In this document: one piece after another, positions 1 to 8,149 of the stretch
Position numbering within the stretch: the stretch's first letter is position 1
Layout: the number at the start of each line of letters is the position of its first letter
From: Curtobacterium pusillum
Lineage (GTDB): Bacteria > Actinomycetota > Actinomycetes > Actinomycetales > Microbacteriaceae
Direction: 5' to 3'
DNA: 64,000 nucleotides
Assembly: GCA_002025645.1 (NCBI GenBank)
Contig: CP018783.1
Coordinates: forward strand, 1,054,001 to 1,118,000
Notes under the pieces: generated by a model
The model's input: the letters and a program-made list of their open reading frames with translations, nothing else
What the model was told of the DNA's origin: nothing
Database searches by the model: none
Position numbers and translations under genes: made by a program

Positions 1-351
1 CTGCCCGAGCTCGTCGAACGGATCCGTGCTGGGAACGGCGGCGTTCTCATCCAACTGCCGAGCGACATCCCCGTCGATCGTGTCGGAGGGCCCGACGGCT
101 GGATCCTCAATCCCCTCGGCGCATCGTTCGAGTCGAGGGCGCTGCCTCCGACCGCACTGTCCGCCCCGTCGACCGTCCACCGGTACCTGACCGAGGGAGA
201 GGTCCTCGTGCACGCCCAGGTCACGCTTCCGTGGTTCGGTCAGCCCGGCGGCGCGCTCCGGTTCTCGATCGCCGATGACGCGCTGACCATACGCGACCTG
301 CTCGTCAGTGGAGTCCTCCGAAGGATCGCCACCGGGTCATCTGCCCGCTGA
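1..351 (+). CDS. TNT-domain toxin, C-terminal fragment (5' end outside window)
   Basis: The frame is open from base 1 to a TGA at 349-351, giving the last 116 residues of a larger protein. They match the C-terminal half of the tuberculosis necrotizing toxin (TNT) domain, an NAD+ glycohydrolase family: a DRVGGPDGWILNPLG stretch, then the SRALPP motif, then WFGQPGGAL with the conserved Gln, ending in a short L-x-GVLRR tail. Family knowledge: TNT domains sit at the C-terminus of large type VII-secreted toxins and deplete NAD. The fragment converges on the presumed immunity gene of the next toxin and their 3' ends overlap by 15 bp, so the locus carries at least two TNT toxins. The N-terminal secretion region cannot be seen. 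Confidence 0.75.
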   Translation: MPELVERIRAGNGGVLIQLPSDIPVDRVGGPDGWILNPLGASFESRALPPTALSAPSTVHRYLTEGEVLVHAQVTLPWFGQPGGALRFSIADDALTIRDLLVSGVLRRIATGSSAR

Positions 352-867
352 CGCCGCGGCGAAGGCCGTTCGGGAGTCCGACTCGAGCGCGCACCGCTCG
401 ATCCGGTCCACCGGGACGCGAGCGACCGTGGCGAACTGCACGGCCGGCGCGAGGAAGCTTCCGCTGCCGAACCACGCACGGTGGTCCACTCCGTTGACGT
501 CCCACACAAGGACGTTCTTCCCGTCCGCGACCGTGAGGGACATGCCCTCGGGGAGTTCTTCAGGACGACTGCGCAGCCAGTGCGCGCGCCGAAGGCCAGC
601 CCGGTCTCGGAGCACACCCGCGGCCGACGTCGCGATCCACCGAGCGGCGTCGTCCGGATCCTCGAACACCACCCCGGTCCAGTCCCCCGCGCCGCGGTCA
701 CCCCGCCAACCCGCGACACCGGTGTCGCGAACCACGTACCGCTCGAGCGTCTCGTGGTCCCCGAACTCGACGAGTTCCGGCTCGACCACGACGCGCTCGT
801 ACCCAGCACGGTGCAGGAGGTCCTGGAGCAGATCGCGGTGCGGGATGGCCAGCCGCGTGTCGGTCAC
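337..867 (-). CDS. Presumed immunity protein for the adjacent TNT toxin
   Basis: A 176-aa acidic protein without signal peptide or membrane segment, so probably cytoplasmic. Its start overlaps the toxin stop (ATGA, 864-867), the coupling expected of a toxin-immunity pair. I recognise no named domain; it has the size and position of immunity factors for TNT toxins (IFT-like), which bind the toxin and block NAD hydrolysis in the producer. A glycine/aspartate-rich part near residues 50-70 is followed by a predicted alpha/beta core with several Trp residues. The immunity role is inferred from position, not from a motif. It may also protect against the second TNT toxin whose 3' end overlaps it from the other side. 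Confidence 0.65.
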   Translation of the reverse strand: MTDTRLAIPHRDLLQDLLHRAGYERVVVEPELVEFGDHETLERYVVRDTGVAGWRGDRGAGDWTGVVFEDPDDAARWIATSAAGVLRDRAGLRRAHWLRSRPEELPEGMSLTVADGKNVLVWDVNGVDHRAWFGSGSFLAPAVQFATVARVPVDRIERCALESDSRTAFAAASAGR

Positions 868-3128
868 GACAGGATCCCGAGGTTCCGGAGATCGGCCGCC
901 GACAGGAACTGCACGGGCGGACCCGGATTCATGAACCTGACCTGGAGGCCGCCACCCGGGTGACCGAAGGCCGGCGCGATCTCGCTCACCTCGATCTTGA
1001 GGCCCTGCCCCTCGAATGCGGCAGCGTCGAAGTCGTACTTCCAGTACGCGTCGCTGAGGTTGGACGGCGGGAGCGCGCGCTGCTCGAAGGAGTACTCCGG
1101 GAACGAGAAGAAGTTGCCGGACTCCTTCCCGAGCCGGTCGAGCTGCGAGCCGTACTGCTGCACGAACGCCGCGGGATCCGTCCAGTCCACACGGTGCCCG
1201 GCGACGGCGCCGGCGTTCCCCGGGTACTCCGGCGCGTACGCCTTGTAGTCGTCGTTCCAGTCGACGTAGCGGTCTTCCCAGTCCTGCCGGGTGAGGTAGT
1301 TCCCGTCCGCGTCCTTGCCGTAGAGACCGTTCGGGTTCCCCCAGTCGTCGACGAGCGCACGAACGTCGTCGCTCATGCCGTTACCGCCGTAGGTGGGATC
1401 ATCCGGCGCCCGGTACTTCGGCCCGAGGTCGTCGAAGTGCAGGTGCGGCTGGCCGTAGTCGGCGCGCTCGGGGTCGCCGCGGACCGAGTCGTCTCGTTCC
1501 CAACCCGGGCCGCTCGCGTCGTCCGAGAAGACCGGGTCGGTCGATCGGTCGTACTGGTGCGGAGGGGTCCCGGTGCCGTCCTGACCGGCACCATCGTGCC
1601 CGTCGGCGCCGTTCCCGTCACCGCCGTGTCCGTCATCGCCGTGTCCGCTGCCGTCAGGACCGTCGCTCCCGCCGGTGCCGTGGTCGGCGTCGGTGCCGTG
1701 ACCAGAGCCGCCGTGCCCGGAGCCCCCGTCACCCGAGCCGCCGTGCCCGGGCCCACCACCGGTCGACCCGGAGTCCGAACCACCGCCGTGCGTCGTCGTG
1801 GTGCTCTCCCCGTGCCCGCCGTGCCCACCCGCACCGACCAGCTCCGGCTCGCGCACGGGCGGCGCCTCGACCGTCGAACCACCGTCGTGCGCGTGCGCGT
1901 TCGCATCGGCGCCCGACTCCGACCGTGCCGGCGGGACCTCGGCGTCGCCGCCGTGGTGGCCGTGCATGAAGTCCCCGAGCCCGGTCTTGAAGTCGGCGAT
2001 CTTGCCGGTGAAGCCGTGCAGCGAGTCACCGAGTCCGGCCGAGACGATGCCCTTGAGGTCGCCGAGCTTCGGGAGCACCGACGTCAGGCCCTTCGAGGCC
2101 CAGGCCCCCGCGTCGACCAGGTCGAGGAACTTGCCCGCCTTGCCGACGGTCCCCGCGACCTCGCCCACCTTGCCGAGCGCGCCGACCTTGCCGACCTCGC
2201 CGGCGACCGGGATGAGCAGCGAGCCGACGCCCCAGATCGCTTGGCCGGCTGCCGTGCCCGGGTCCTTCGCCCACTCGTCCCAGCCCACGGTGGCCTTGCC
2301 GAGACCCTTCCAGGCCTCGCCCGCGTTGCCCCAGCTCCAGGAGTCGTCCGCGGCGTTGTAGCCGATGAGCGACCCCATGCCCTTCCACGAGTCCGTGAGG
2401 GTGTCGAGGTGCCAGCCGGTGCCGTCGATCCCGACGAGCATGCCGAGTCCCTGCACCGTGCCCCAGATGCCGTCGACGACGACGCCCTTGAGCAGGTTCG
2501 GCACGAAGTACAGCGTCTTCTCGCCGCAGCTCTCCTTGCGGGCCTCGGCGGTCCCCCAGGGCAGTTCCGTGCCCATCGGGAGTTCCTTGTACCCGTAGCC
2601 GAGCTCGTCGTCCGGGTCGTCGCCGGTCATCGCGTGCAGCGCCGCCAGACCGGAGAGCCCGCGGATCGTGTTCGCGCACTTCCGCTCGGCGGCCTGGTAG
2701 GCGACGACCTGGTTGGCGACTCCGTTGATGATGTCGTTGTTCTCGCCGTTGAGGGTCTCGTCCTCGTCCCACGCGCCGTCGTGCTTCTTGACGTCGGCAT
2801 GCAGGGTGTTCCCGCGGGTGACGTAGGTCTTGAGCTTGGCGACGATCGGCGTGACCTCGGTCACGAAGTCGTCGAGCGCCTTCGCCACGGTGTCGAGGTC
2901 GTCACCGAACGCCGTGCCCTGCGGCACGATCGGCGTCATCGCGTCGTACAGGTCCTGGTCCCCCGGACCCTCGTACGAGTGCGAGATCGGCGTCCACGCA
3001 CTGTGGATGTCCGCCGTCCCGTCACGCACCGCCGACGCCACCGTCCGGAGCTTGCCCGCCCCGGCGGTGATCCCGGACGTGTCGACGTCGGTGTACGGGA
3101 TCTCCCCGACGTTGACGAGCCCACTCAT
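864..3128 (-). CDS. Type VII-secreted polymorphic toxin with C-terminal TNT domain
   Basis: A 754-aa protein. Residues 1-110 are helical and WXG/LXG-like (ESX targeting), 110-385 are a mixed alanine/glycine-rich region, about 388-524 form a very His/Gly/Asp-rich linker, and about 650-754 are a TNT domain with LDRLG, FEQRALPP and AFGHPGGG motifs. Family knowledge: TNT hydrolyses NAD+. Where the family, and the other TNT fragment in this window, has FGQPGG, this protein has FGHPGG. That Gln is, as I recall, a key active-site residue of the M. tuberculosis toxin, so activity may be altered. The gene is preceded by two WXG100-like proteins and a DUF6507-like protein on the same strand, and its stop overlaps the immunity gene. 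There is no Sec signal peptide. Confidence 0.8.
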   Translation of the reverse strand: MSGLVNVGEIPYTDVDTSGITAGAGKLRTVASAVRDGTADIHSAWTPISHSYEGPGDQDLYDAMTPIVPQGTAFGDDLDTVAKALDDFVTEVTPIVAKLKTYVTRGNTLHADVKKHDGAWDEDETLNGENNDIINGVANQVVAYQAAERKCANTIRGLSGLAALHAMTGDDPDDELGYGYKELPMGTELPWGTAEARKESCGEKTLYFVPNLLKGVVVDGIWGTVQGLGMLVGIDGTGWHLDTLTDSWKGMGSLIGYNAADDSWSWGNAGEAWKGLGKATVGWDEWAKDPGTAAGQAIWGVGSLLIPVAGEVGKVGALGKVGEVAGTVGKAGKFLDLVDAGAWASKGLTSVLPKLGDLKGIVSAGLGDSLHGFTGKIADFKTGLGDFMHGHHGGDAEVPPARSESGADANAHAHDGGSTVEAPPVREPELVGAGGHGGHGESTTTTHGGGSDSGSTGGGPGHGGSGDGGSGHGGSGHGTDADHGTGGSDGPDGSGHGDDGHGGDGNGADGHDGAGQDGTGTPPHQYDRSTDPVFSDDASGPGWERDDSVRGDPERADYGQPHLHFDDLGPKYRAPDDPTYGGNGMSDDVRALVDDWGNPNGLYGKDADGNYLTRQDWEDRYVDWNDDYKAYAPEYPGNAGAVAGHRVDWTDPAAFVQQYGSQLDRLGKESGNFFSFPEYSFEQRALPPSNLSDAYWKYDFDAAAFEGQGLKIEVSEIAPAFGHPGGGLQVRFMNPGPPVQFLSAADLRNLGILS

Positions 3129-3157
3129 CGTTGCTGCACTCCCCCTGCTGCCTGCTG

Positions 3158-3541
3158 CTAGTTCGCGCCCGGAGCGCCGTCGAACGCCGAGAAGTTCCCG
3201 CTCGTCGCCGCGGAGACCGCGTTGGCCTGCGTGGTCGCGGCCATCTCGTCGTCACCGTCGATGACGGCCTGGGTCGCCCCCGAGGCACCGAGCAGCGACG
3301 CGCGCACCCGGTTCTGGATGCCCGTCAGGGTCGCCTTCCGGTGCTCGAAGAACCCGGCTATAGCCTCACCGATGACCTGCGACTGCGCTGCGGTCGCCGC
3401 GTCCTGCACGATGGTGTCCACGCCCTGGACGGAGCCGTCCTCCGACCCGCCGAGGGCGGTGGACATGGTGATCGTCCGGTCCGAGACCGCCGTCAGGACG
3501 TTCTGCACACCCGCGGGGTCGACCCGCCAGCCGTCGACCAC
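3158..3541 (-). CDS. DUF6507-like ESX-associated protein
   Basis: 127 aa from a GTG at 3541, one base after the TGA of the preceding WXG100-like gene. A longer reading from 3622 would run backwards over that gene and is unlikely. The N-terminus (VDGWRVDPAGVQNVL) matches the opening of small actinobacterial proteins known as DUF6507, which are found beside WXG100 proteins and toxins. The rest is predicted helical, with no Cys and no membrane segment, ending in a disordered tail. Likely a chaperone or co-secreted partner that helps present the downstream toxin to the ESX machine. The role is inferred from position. Confidence 0.65.
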   Translation of the reverse strand: MVDGWRVDPAGVQNVLTAVSDRTITMSTALGGSEDGSVQGVDTIVQDAATAAQSQVIGEAIAGFFEHRKATLTGIQNRVRASLLGASGATQAVIDGDDEMAATTQANAVSAATSGNFSAFDGAPGAN

Positions 3542-3542
3542 G

Positions 3543-3860
3543 TCAGCCGATGTTGCCGACGGCCGACTTCGCCTTGCTGATCGCGGACTGCGCCGACTCG
3601 TCGTTCGACTGCAGCGACGCACGCAGCGTGGCGATGATCTGCTTGACCTCGCCCGCGACGGTGTTCCACCGCTGCTCCTTGGCGTGGTAGTCGTCCGAGA
3701 CGCCGTCGGCCTGGTAGTCGGCCATCGCGGCCTTCACGTCCGAGTCACGCTGCGCGATGAGCGCCTCGAGCTGGGCCGCGACGGCGTTGAAGTTGTCCTG
3801 CGCGTTCTGCGACGCCGCGACGTCGTAGTCGCGACGGTCTGCCTGGTTGCCACCGCTCAT
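3543..3860 (-). CDS. WXG100/ESAT-6-like protein (second of pair)
   Basis: 105 aa, predicted as two amphipathic helices separated by a short turn (YQADGVSDDYHAK), the size and fold of WXG100 proteins. The exact W-x-G is not kept; A-D-G occupies the turn, and a YHAKEQRW segment resembles the Y-x-x-x-D/E export signal at the start of helix 2. Paralogues of this kind are annotated as pore-forming ESAT-6 family proteins. It lies between the first WXG100-like gene (29-nt gap) and the DUF6507-like gene (1-nt gap) in the toxin operon. Likely forms a heterodimer with the upstream protein and is exported by the EccC/EccD system on the other strand. Confidence 0.75.
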   Translation of the reverse strand: MSGGNQADRRDYDVAASQNAQDNFNAVAAQLEALIAQRDSDVKAAMADYQADGVSDDYHAKEQRWNTVAGEVKQIIATLRASLQSNDESAQSAISKAKSAVGNIG

Positions 3861-3889
3861 GGTGTGTTCTCCCTCTCCCCGAAGATCCG

Positions 3890-4225
3890 TCAGGCGCGAC
3901 CGCTGAAGCGGGCCGCGTCGAAGTTGGAGCTGCCCTCGAGCGAGCTCGTGGACTGCGCCATGTCCTGGTCGCCTTCCTGGAACGAGCGGTCCATGCCCGA
4001 GATGCCCTGGAGGACGCTCGCGAGCGCACCGTTCAGCTCGTTGGCGATGGTGTCCGTCTCGGACTTGAAGCGATCGAACGCCGCACGCCCGGCACCGTTG
4101 AAGCGGCCCTGCAGCGGCTCGGCCGAGTCGGCGAGCTTCCGGACCAGGGTCCCCAGGTCACCGGAAGCGCCGGACGTCTGCTTGGTCAGGTTGGTGAGGA
4201 CCTGTGCCCCCATTGCGAACTTCAT
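3890..4225 (-). CDS. WXG100 family protein (first of pair)
   Basis: 111 aa, helix-turn-helix with FNGAG at the position of W-x-G, followed by an AAFDRF helix start; typical WXG100 length. The C-terminal tail is Ser/Asn-rich. A GAGGATGAG ribosome-binding region lies just before the ATG at 4225. It heads the minus-strand toxin operon and shares a 131-bp divergent region with the secretion machinery operon, so substrates and machine are probably co-regulated. Expected to be an ESX substrate or adaptor that pairs with the following ESAT-6-like protein. Confidence 0.8.
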   Translation of the reverse strand: MKFAMGAQVLTNLTKQTSGASGDLGTLVRKLADSAEPLQGRFNGAGRAAFDRFKSETDTIANELNGALASVLQGISGMDRSFQEGDQDMAQSTSSLEGSSNFDAARFSGRA

Positions 4226-4356
4226 CGCTCATCCTCTCTGTCTTTTCCCCCCACCCCAGTACGGGTGACAGCGAACGAGAGCAGCCTAGACCACGATGGC
4301 GACACGCGTCACGCCCCGCTTCTGACATGATCGGACGTGCCGATGGGAGGTGAGGC

Positions 4357-5451
4357 ATGTCGTCGATTGTGGTCGAGACCGTCGTTCCGGTCATGACCTG
4401 CGGCCGCTGCGGTGCGCCGTCCACGCAGGGACAGCGGTTCTGCACCGACTGCGGCGCGCTCCTCGGCCGGACCGTCGCGTCGTCGGAGTACGACGCGTTG
4501 CGCGACGTCGCGGTGGCGGGCGCCGGTGCGGTCGCGCTGGCGCGACTCGTCGACGTCGTCGTCTGCCTGCTCGGCGCCGCGGCCGGTGCCGGCCTCCTCT
4601 TCCTCGCCCACACGGCCGTGCCCTCGTCCGACCCACTCGGCACCGCGATCGCCGGTGCGGTGACCGGCTTGGTCGTGACGGCCGTGATCGTGGCGATCCG
4701 CGCCTCCAGGACGGGTCGTGGACCGGGTGGTCTCGTCACCGGGACCCGCGTCGTCGACGTCGAGGACGCCCTGCCCGCAGGGCCGGTGCGTCAGCTGTCG
4801 CGCCTGCGCGGACAGCACCCCCGTCCCGTCGGCGCCGGTCCGTGGGCGGCTGCGACCGGCACGCTGACCGCGTCGCTGCGCTCCGGTCGTGAACCGCTCT
4901 CCCCTGCCGCCCCGGCGCTCGGCACCGCCTTCGGTGCGGCCGCGTCGGCGGGTGTCCGTCCCGGGTCTGCTCCTCTGCCTGGAGGCGCGGCACCGGTCGG
5001 TCTCGACGCCACCCGTTGGTCCGGGGTCGGCTCCGCACCCGTCGGTTCCGTACCCGACGCCGGTTTCGCGGCCGTGCCGCCGCCCACCGCACCCGTCGCC
5101 GACGAGTCCGTCCCGGCGGACGCCGTCGTGCTCCGCTTCGACTCCGGCGCGCTGCACTGGTTCCGCGGCACCTGCGTCGTCGGCCGCAACCCGGAGGCGG
5201 AACCGGGCGTCGCCACCGTCGCGGTGCCGGACCTCTCCCGGACGCTCTCGAAGACCCACGTCGCACTCGTCCAGACGGACGGTGCCGTGCTGCTGCGGGA
5301 CCTCGGTTCGACGAACGGCACGTCGGTGGTCCGCCCGGACGCCTCCTTCGAGGACCTCGTCCCCGGCATCGACCTGCGCGTCGCCGCCGGGTCGACCGTC
5401 CGCATCGGGGACCACGCGTTCGTCGTCGACCGGGTCGGAGCCGCCGCGTGA
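4357..5451 (+). CDS. Zinc-ribbon, RDD-like membrane and FHA domain protein of the ESX locus
   Basis: 364 aa. Residues 14-31 form a CGRC...CTDC zinc ribbon. Two hydrophobic segments near 55-110 with flanking charges look like an RDD-type membrane unit. After a Pro/Ala linker, residues about 260-364 are an FHA domain with GRNP, LSKTH and DLGSTNGT, the phosphothreonine-binding set. It starts at an ATG 4 nt after GGGAGGTGA. FHA proteins in ESX loci are thought to link Ser/Thr phosphorylation to secretion. First gene of a tightly overlapping operon: its TGA overlaps the GTG of the next gene. Confidence 0.85.
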   Translation: MSSIVVETVVPVMTCGRCGAPSTQGQRFCTDCGALLGRTVASSEYDALRDVAVAGAGAVALARLVDVVVCLLGAAAGAGLLFLAHTAVPSSDPLGTAIAGAVTGLVVTAVIVAIRASRTGRGPGGLVTGTRVVDVEDALPAGPVRQLSRLRGQHPRPVGAGPWAAATGTLTASLRSGREPLSPAAPALGTAFGAAASAGVRPGSAPLPGGAAPVGLDATRWSGVGSAPVGSVPDAGFAAVPPPTAPVADESVPADAVVLRFDSGALHWFRGTCVVGRNPEAEPGVATVAVPDLSRTLSKTHVALVQTDGAVLLRDLGSTNGTSVVRPDASFEDLVPGIDLRVAAGSTVRIGDHAFVVDRVGAAA

Positions 5452-6557
5452 ACCCGTTCCGACCGGCGCGGGCGCACGACGACCGCCCGACCGCGAAGCA
5501 CCCGCTCGTCGACTCGGCTGGCGGGGGCACCATCCGCATCGAGAGCCGCGCCGGCATCGTCCGCCTCGGCCGCGCCCAGGTGGACCTGCTCCGGACCGCG
5601 TCGATCGAGGGGGCCCGCCCGATCCTCGTCACCGACGGACTGTCCGTCGTGACCGAGGCGTTCCGGCAGGCGCTCGTCGACGCCGGTGGCGCGTGGGTGG
5701 TGCGCGGCGACGACGGGCTGCGCAACGGACTCGACGGGCGGCGGCTCGAGGAGTTCACCGACGCGGTGCTGCTCGGGCCGCCGACCACGGTCGAGGACGT
5801 CGCCGTGGGGCACCTCCGTCCGGAGCCCGCGACCGCGGACCAGCTCGTCGTCTCCGCCTCCGTCCGGCACCGTGCCAGCGCCGAGACCGTGCTCGGCACG
5901 ACGACCGAGCTGCTCGCCGTCGAGCTCGCCGGCGCCGCCCCGACCGGCTGGGGCACGCACGAGCCGGCGAGTCGTGCCTGGGACCGCCGGGCGTTCACCG
6001 AGGCGGCCCGCGAGCGGATGCCGGACCCGACCCGACTGCTCGCAGTGGGGTCACCCGCCGCCCCGCTCGCGATGACGATCACGGCCCAGCGGACCGAGCA
6101 CGGCGTCGAGGAGCTCACCACCGGGCTGCTGTCGGTCGGAGCCCCCGGAGACGCCGCTGCATCGGTGCGGGTCGCAGCCGTGCCGCAGGTGCTCGGTCGT
6201 CTCGCCGCGACCCAGCTCCCGCTCTTCGCCCTGGTGCTCCGCCGCCCGGGCCGTGCCGACCTGGCCCAGTCCCCGCGGATGGCGCTCCCGCCGGTCCCGG
6301 TCGCGATGCTGCTCGGTGCGCCGTCGGTCCGACAGCTCGGGCTCGACCCCGGGGCGATGCACGACCGGTTCGGTGCGGTCGTCGCCGGCCGACCGCGCAT
6401 CCCGGCACTCGTGCTGCCGTTCGGACGGCACCGGGACCGCGACCCCGTCGCGGAGCTCGCGGCCGTGCTCGCCCACATCGGTCGTGACCGGGTGGCGGAC
6501 GCGGTGGGGATGGACGAGGCGACGAGGGAACAGGTGCAGCGTGCCGCGGAACAGTGA
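5448..6557 (+). CDS. DUF6177-like ESX-locus protein
   Basis: 369 aa from a GTG that overlaps the previous stop (GTGA). No catalytic motif is evident. The protein has an alpha/beta pattern, no membrane segment and several conserved-looking hydrophobic strands (GARPILVTDGLSVVTEAF, AVLLGPP). Size and neighbours match a family known only from actinobacterial ESX loci (DUF6177); that family call is tentative. Within the operon it sits between the FHA protein and a small membrane protein, so it may be a cytoplasmic component of the apparatus or a substrate-handling factor. Confidence 0.6.
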   Translation: MNPFRPARAHDDRPTAKHPLVDSAGGGTIRIESRAGIVRLGRAQVDLLRTASIEGARPILVTDGLSVVTEAFRQALVDAGGAWVVRGDDGLRNGLDGRRLEEFTDAVLLGPPTTVEDVAVGHLRPEPATADQLVVSASVRHRASAETVLGTTTELLAVELAGAAPTGWGTHEPASRAWDRRAFTEAARERMPDPTRLLAVGSPAAPLAMTITAQRTEHGVEELTTGLLSVGAPGDAAASVRVAAVPQVLGRLAATQLPLFALVLRRPGRADLAQSPRMALPPVPVAMLLGAPSVRQLGLDPGAMHDRFGAVVAGRPRIPALVLPFGRHRDRDPVAELAAVLAHIGRDRVADAVGMDEATREQVQRAAEQ

Positions 6558-6783
6558 CTCGATCCTGCTGGAGAGCGTCTCGACGCACCGGCGCCGGCTC
6601 CGGCAGGCGTTCGTGCTCGGGCGGCTCGCCGACCGCCGGATCGTCAACGACAACGTGAAGCGGTTCATCGGCAGCGTCGTCCTCGCCGCGGTCGTCGGCG
6701 TCGGGTGCCTCGGCTACTCGTTCGTGACGAACGCGCTCGCCCAGCAGGCGGCCCAGCAGCAACAGCAACAGGAGACCAAGTGA
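6541..6783 (+). CDS. Small single-pass membrane protein of the ESX operon
   Basis: 80 aa from a GTG at 6541, overlapping the previous gene by 17 bp, with its TGA overlapping the GTG of eccD. Residues about 40-62 form one transmembrane helix (IGSVVLAAVVGVGCLGYSFV). The C-terminal tail is glutamine-rich. The basic N-terminus (RRRLRQ) suggests the N-end is cytoplasmic. It could take the place of the single-pass subunit EccB, but lacks the large extracytoplasmic domain of that protein. Function unknown. Confidence 0.65.
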   Translation: MPRNSDSILLESVSTHRRRLRQAFVLGRLADRRIVNDNVKRFIGSVVLAAVVGVGCLGYSFVTNALAQQAAQQQQQQETK

Positions 6784-8147
6784 CCGACTTCACCCGCGTG
6801 ACCGTGGTCGGCGCCGGCCGTCGCGCCGACGTCGTCGTCGCGTCCGACGAACCGTTCGCCGGGCTGCTGCCGCGACTGGTGGACATCCTCGACGAGCCGA
6901 TCGCGGACAGCGCGCACCCGGTCGCCCTCGTGCGGGTCACTGGTGAAGAGGTCTCGCTCGCCGCGGACGCCGCCACGCAGGAGATCGCCGATGGTGAGGT
7001 CCTGCACCTCGTGCGCCGTGCCGACGCCCCGCCGCCGCCCGAGGTCTCCGACGTCACCGACGCCGTCGCCGACTCGCTCGGTCGCCGCTCGGACGGCTGG
7101 GGCACCGCCGCTCGACAGGCCGTCGCCGCCGGTGCCGTGGGTGCCACCGCCTCGGTCGTCGGGACCCTGGTGGTCGCGGCGTTCACGGTCGCCTCGGTCC
7201 GTGCTGCGTTCGACGGCGGCGACGTCTCCCCCGCCCTGCTGCCGTCCGTGCTCGCCGGCAGCGGCGTCGTCCTCGCGCTCGCGGCCCTCGTCGCCGGACG
7301 CGCCGGAGCCCGCTGGACCGGCATCGCGCTCACCGCAGCGGCCACCGGGCTCGCCCTGCCGATCGGTCTGGCGGTCGGCCCGGTGCTCGGCCGCGACGGT
7401 GACCAGCCCGCGATGATCGCCGCGATCGTGCTCGTCTGGGCGTGGATCGCGCTCGGCGTCGGGCTCGGCGTGGGGCAGCGCACCCGGACCATCGGCACCG
7501 CTGCCGTCGTCGGGGTCGTCCTGCCCCTGCTCGGCATGGTCACCTGGCTGACCCCGGCCCCCGAGGCCGCCGGGTGGGGCGTGGTGGCCGTCGCCGCGAT
7601 CGTGGTGTGCGGGCTCCTGCCGTCCGCGGCGATGTCGTCCGCGGGGCTCACCGGACTCGACGACCGGGTGAGCGGGGGCGATCCCGTCGCCCGCGACCGC
7701 GTGGTGACCGCCCTCGACGATGCGTACCGGGCACTCGACTGGACCACGGCGGCCGTCGCGGCGCCGATCGCCATCGCCGGTGCCGCCCTCGTCGCCGACC
7801 AGGACCCGTGGGCGATCGGTCTCGGCACCGCCGTCGTCGTCGTGGCCGCGCTCCGCACCCGAGCGTTCCCGCTGACCCTGCAGGGCGTGCTGCTCTGGAG
7901 CGCGGTCGTCCTCGCCGCGGTGCTCGGACTCGTCGGGCACGCCGCCACCGCGCCCGTGCAGGTGCTCGGGATCCTCGCGGGACTCGGTGTGGTCGGGGCC
8001 CTGCTCGCCGGCGTCCGACCCGCTGCGCACCAGCGTGCCCGGCTGCGATCGCTCGGCAACGTGCTCGAGACCATCTCGGTCGTCGTGACCCTGCCCCTGC
8101 TGCTCGGCACGTTCGGGCTGTTCGCCGCACTGCTGGAGACGTTCTGA
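6780..8147 (+). CDS. eccD: Type VII secretion integral membrane protein EccD
   Basis: 455 aa. Residues 1-85 are a ubiquitin-like domain (starting TDFTRVTVVG and ending in a short basic/acidic linker), followed by about eleven hydrophobic segments from residue 110 to the C-terminus, the EccD plan. Family knowledge: EccD forms the membrane channel vestibule of the ESX translocon with EccB, EccC and EccE. The start GTG overlaps the previous stop. It is followed after 2 nt by a P-loop-like gene and then by eccC. Length agrees with the family (about 450-500 aa). Confidence 0.85.
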   Translation: MTDFTRVTVVGAGRRADVVVASDEPFAGLLPRLVDILDEPIADSAHPVALVRVTGEEVSLAADAATQEIADGEVLHLVRRADAPPPPEVSDVTDAVADSLGRRSDGWGTAARQAVAAGAVGATASVVGTLVVAAFTVASVRAAFDGGDVSPALLPSVLAGSGVVLALAALVAGRAGARWTGIALTAAATGLALPIGLAVGPVLGRDGDQPAMIAAIVLVWAWIALGVGLGVGQRTRTIGTAAVVGVVLPLLGMVTWLTPAPEAAGWGVVAVAAIVVCGLLPSAAMSSAGLTGLDDRVSGGDPVARDRVVTALDDAYRALDWTTAAVAAPIAIAGAALVADQDPWAIGLGTAVVVVAALRTRAFPLTLQGVLLWSAVVLAAVLGLVGHAATAPVQVLGILAGLGVVGALLAGVRPAAHQRARLRSLGNVLETISVVVTLPLLLGTFGLFAALLETF

Positions 8148-8149
8148 CG

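Noticed and set aside
960..3161. Long open frame on + opposite the TNT toxin
   Set aside because: It is the antisense shadow of a high-G+C gene; Val/Arg-rich sequence without domains, and the minus frame has clear motifs and an operon context.
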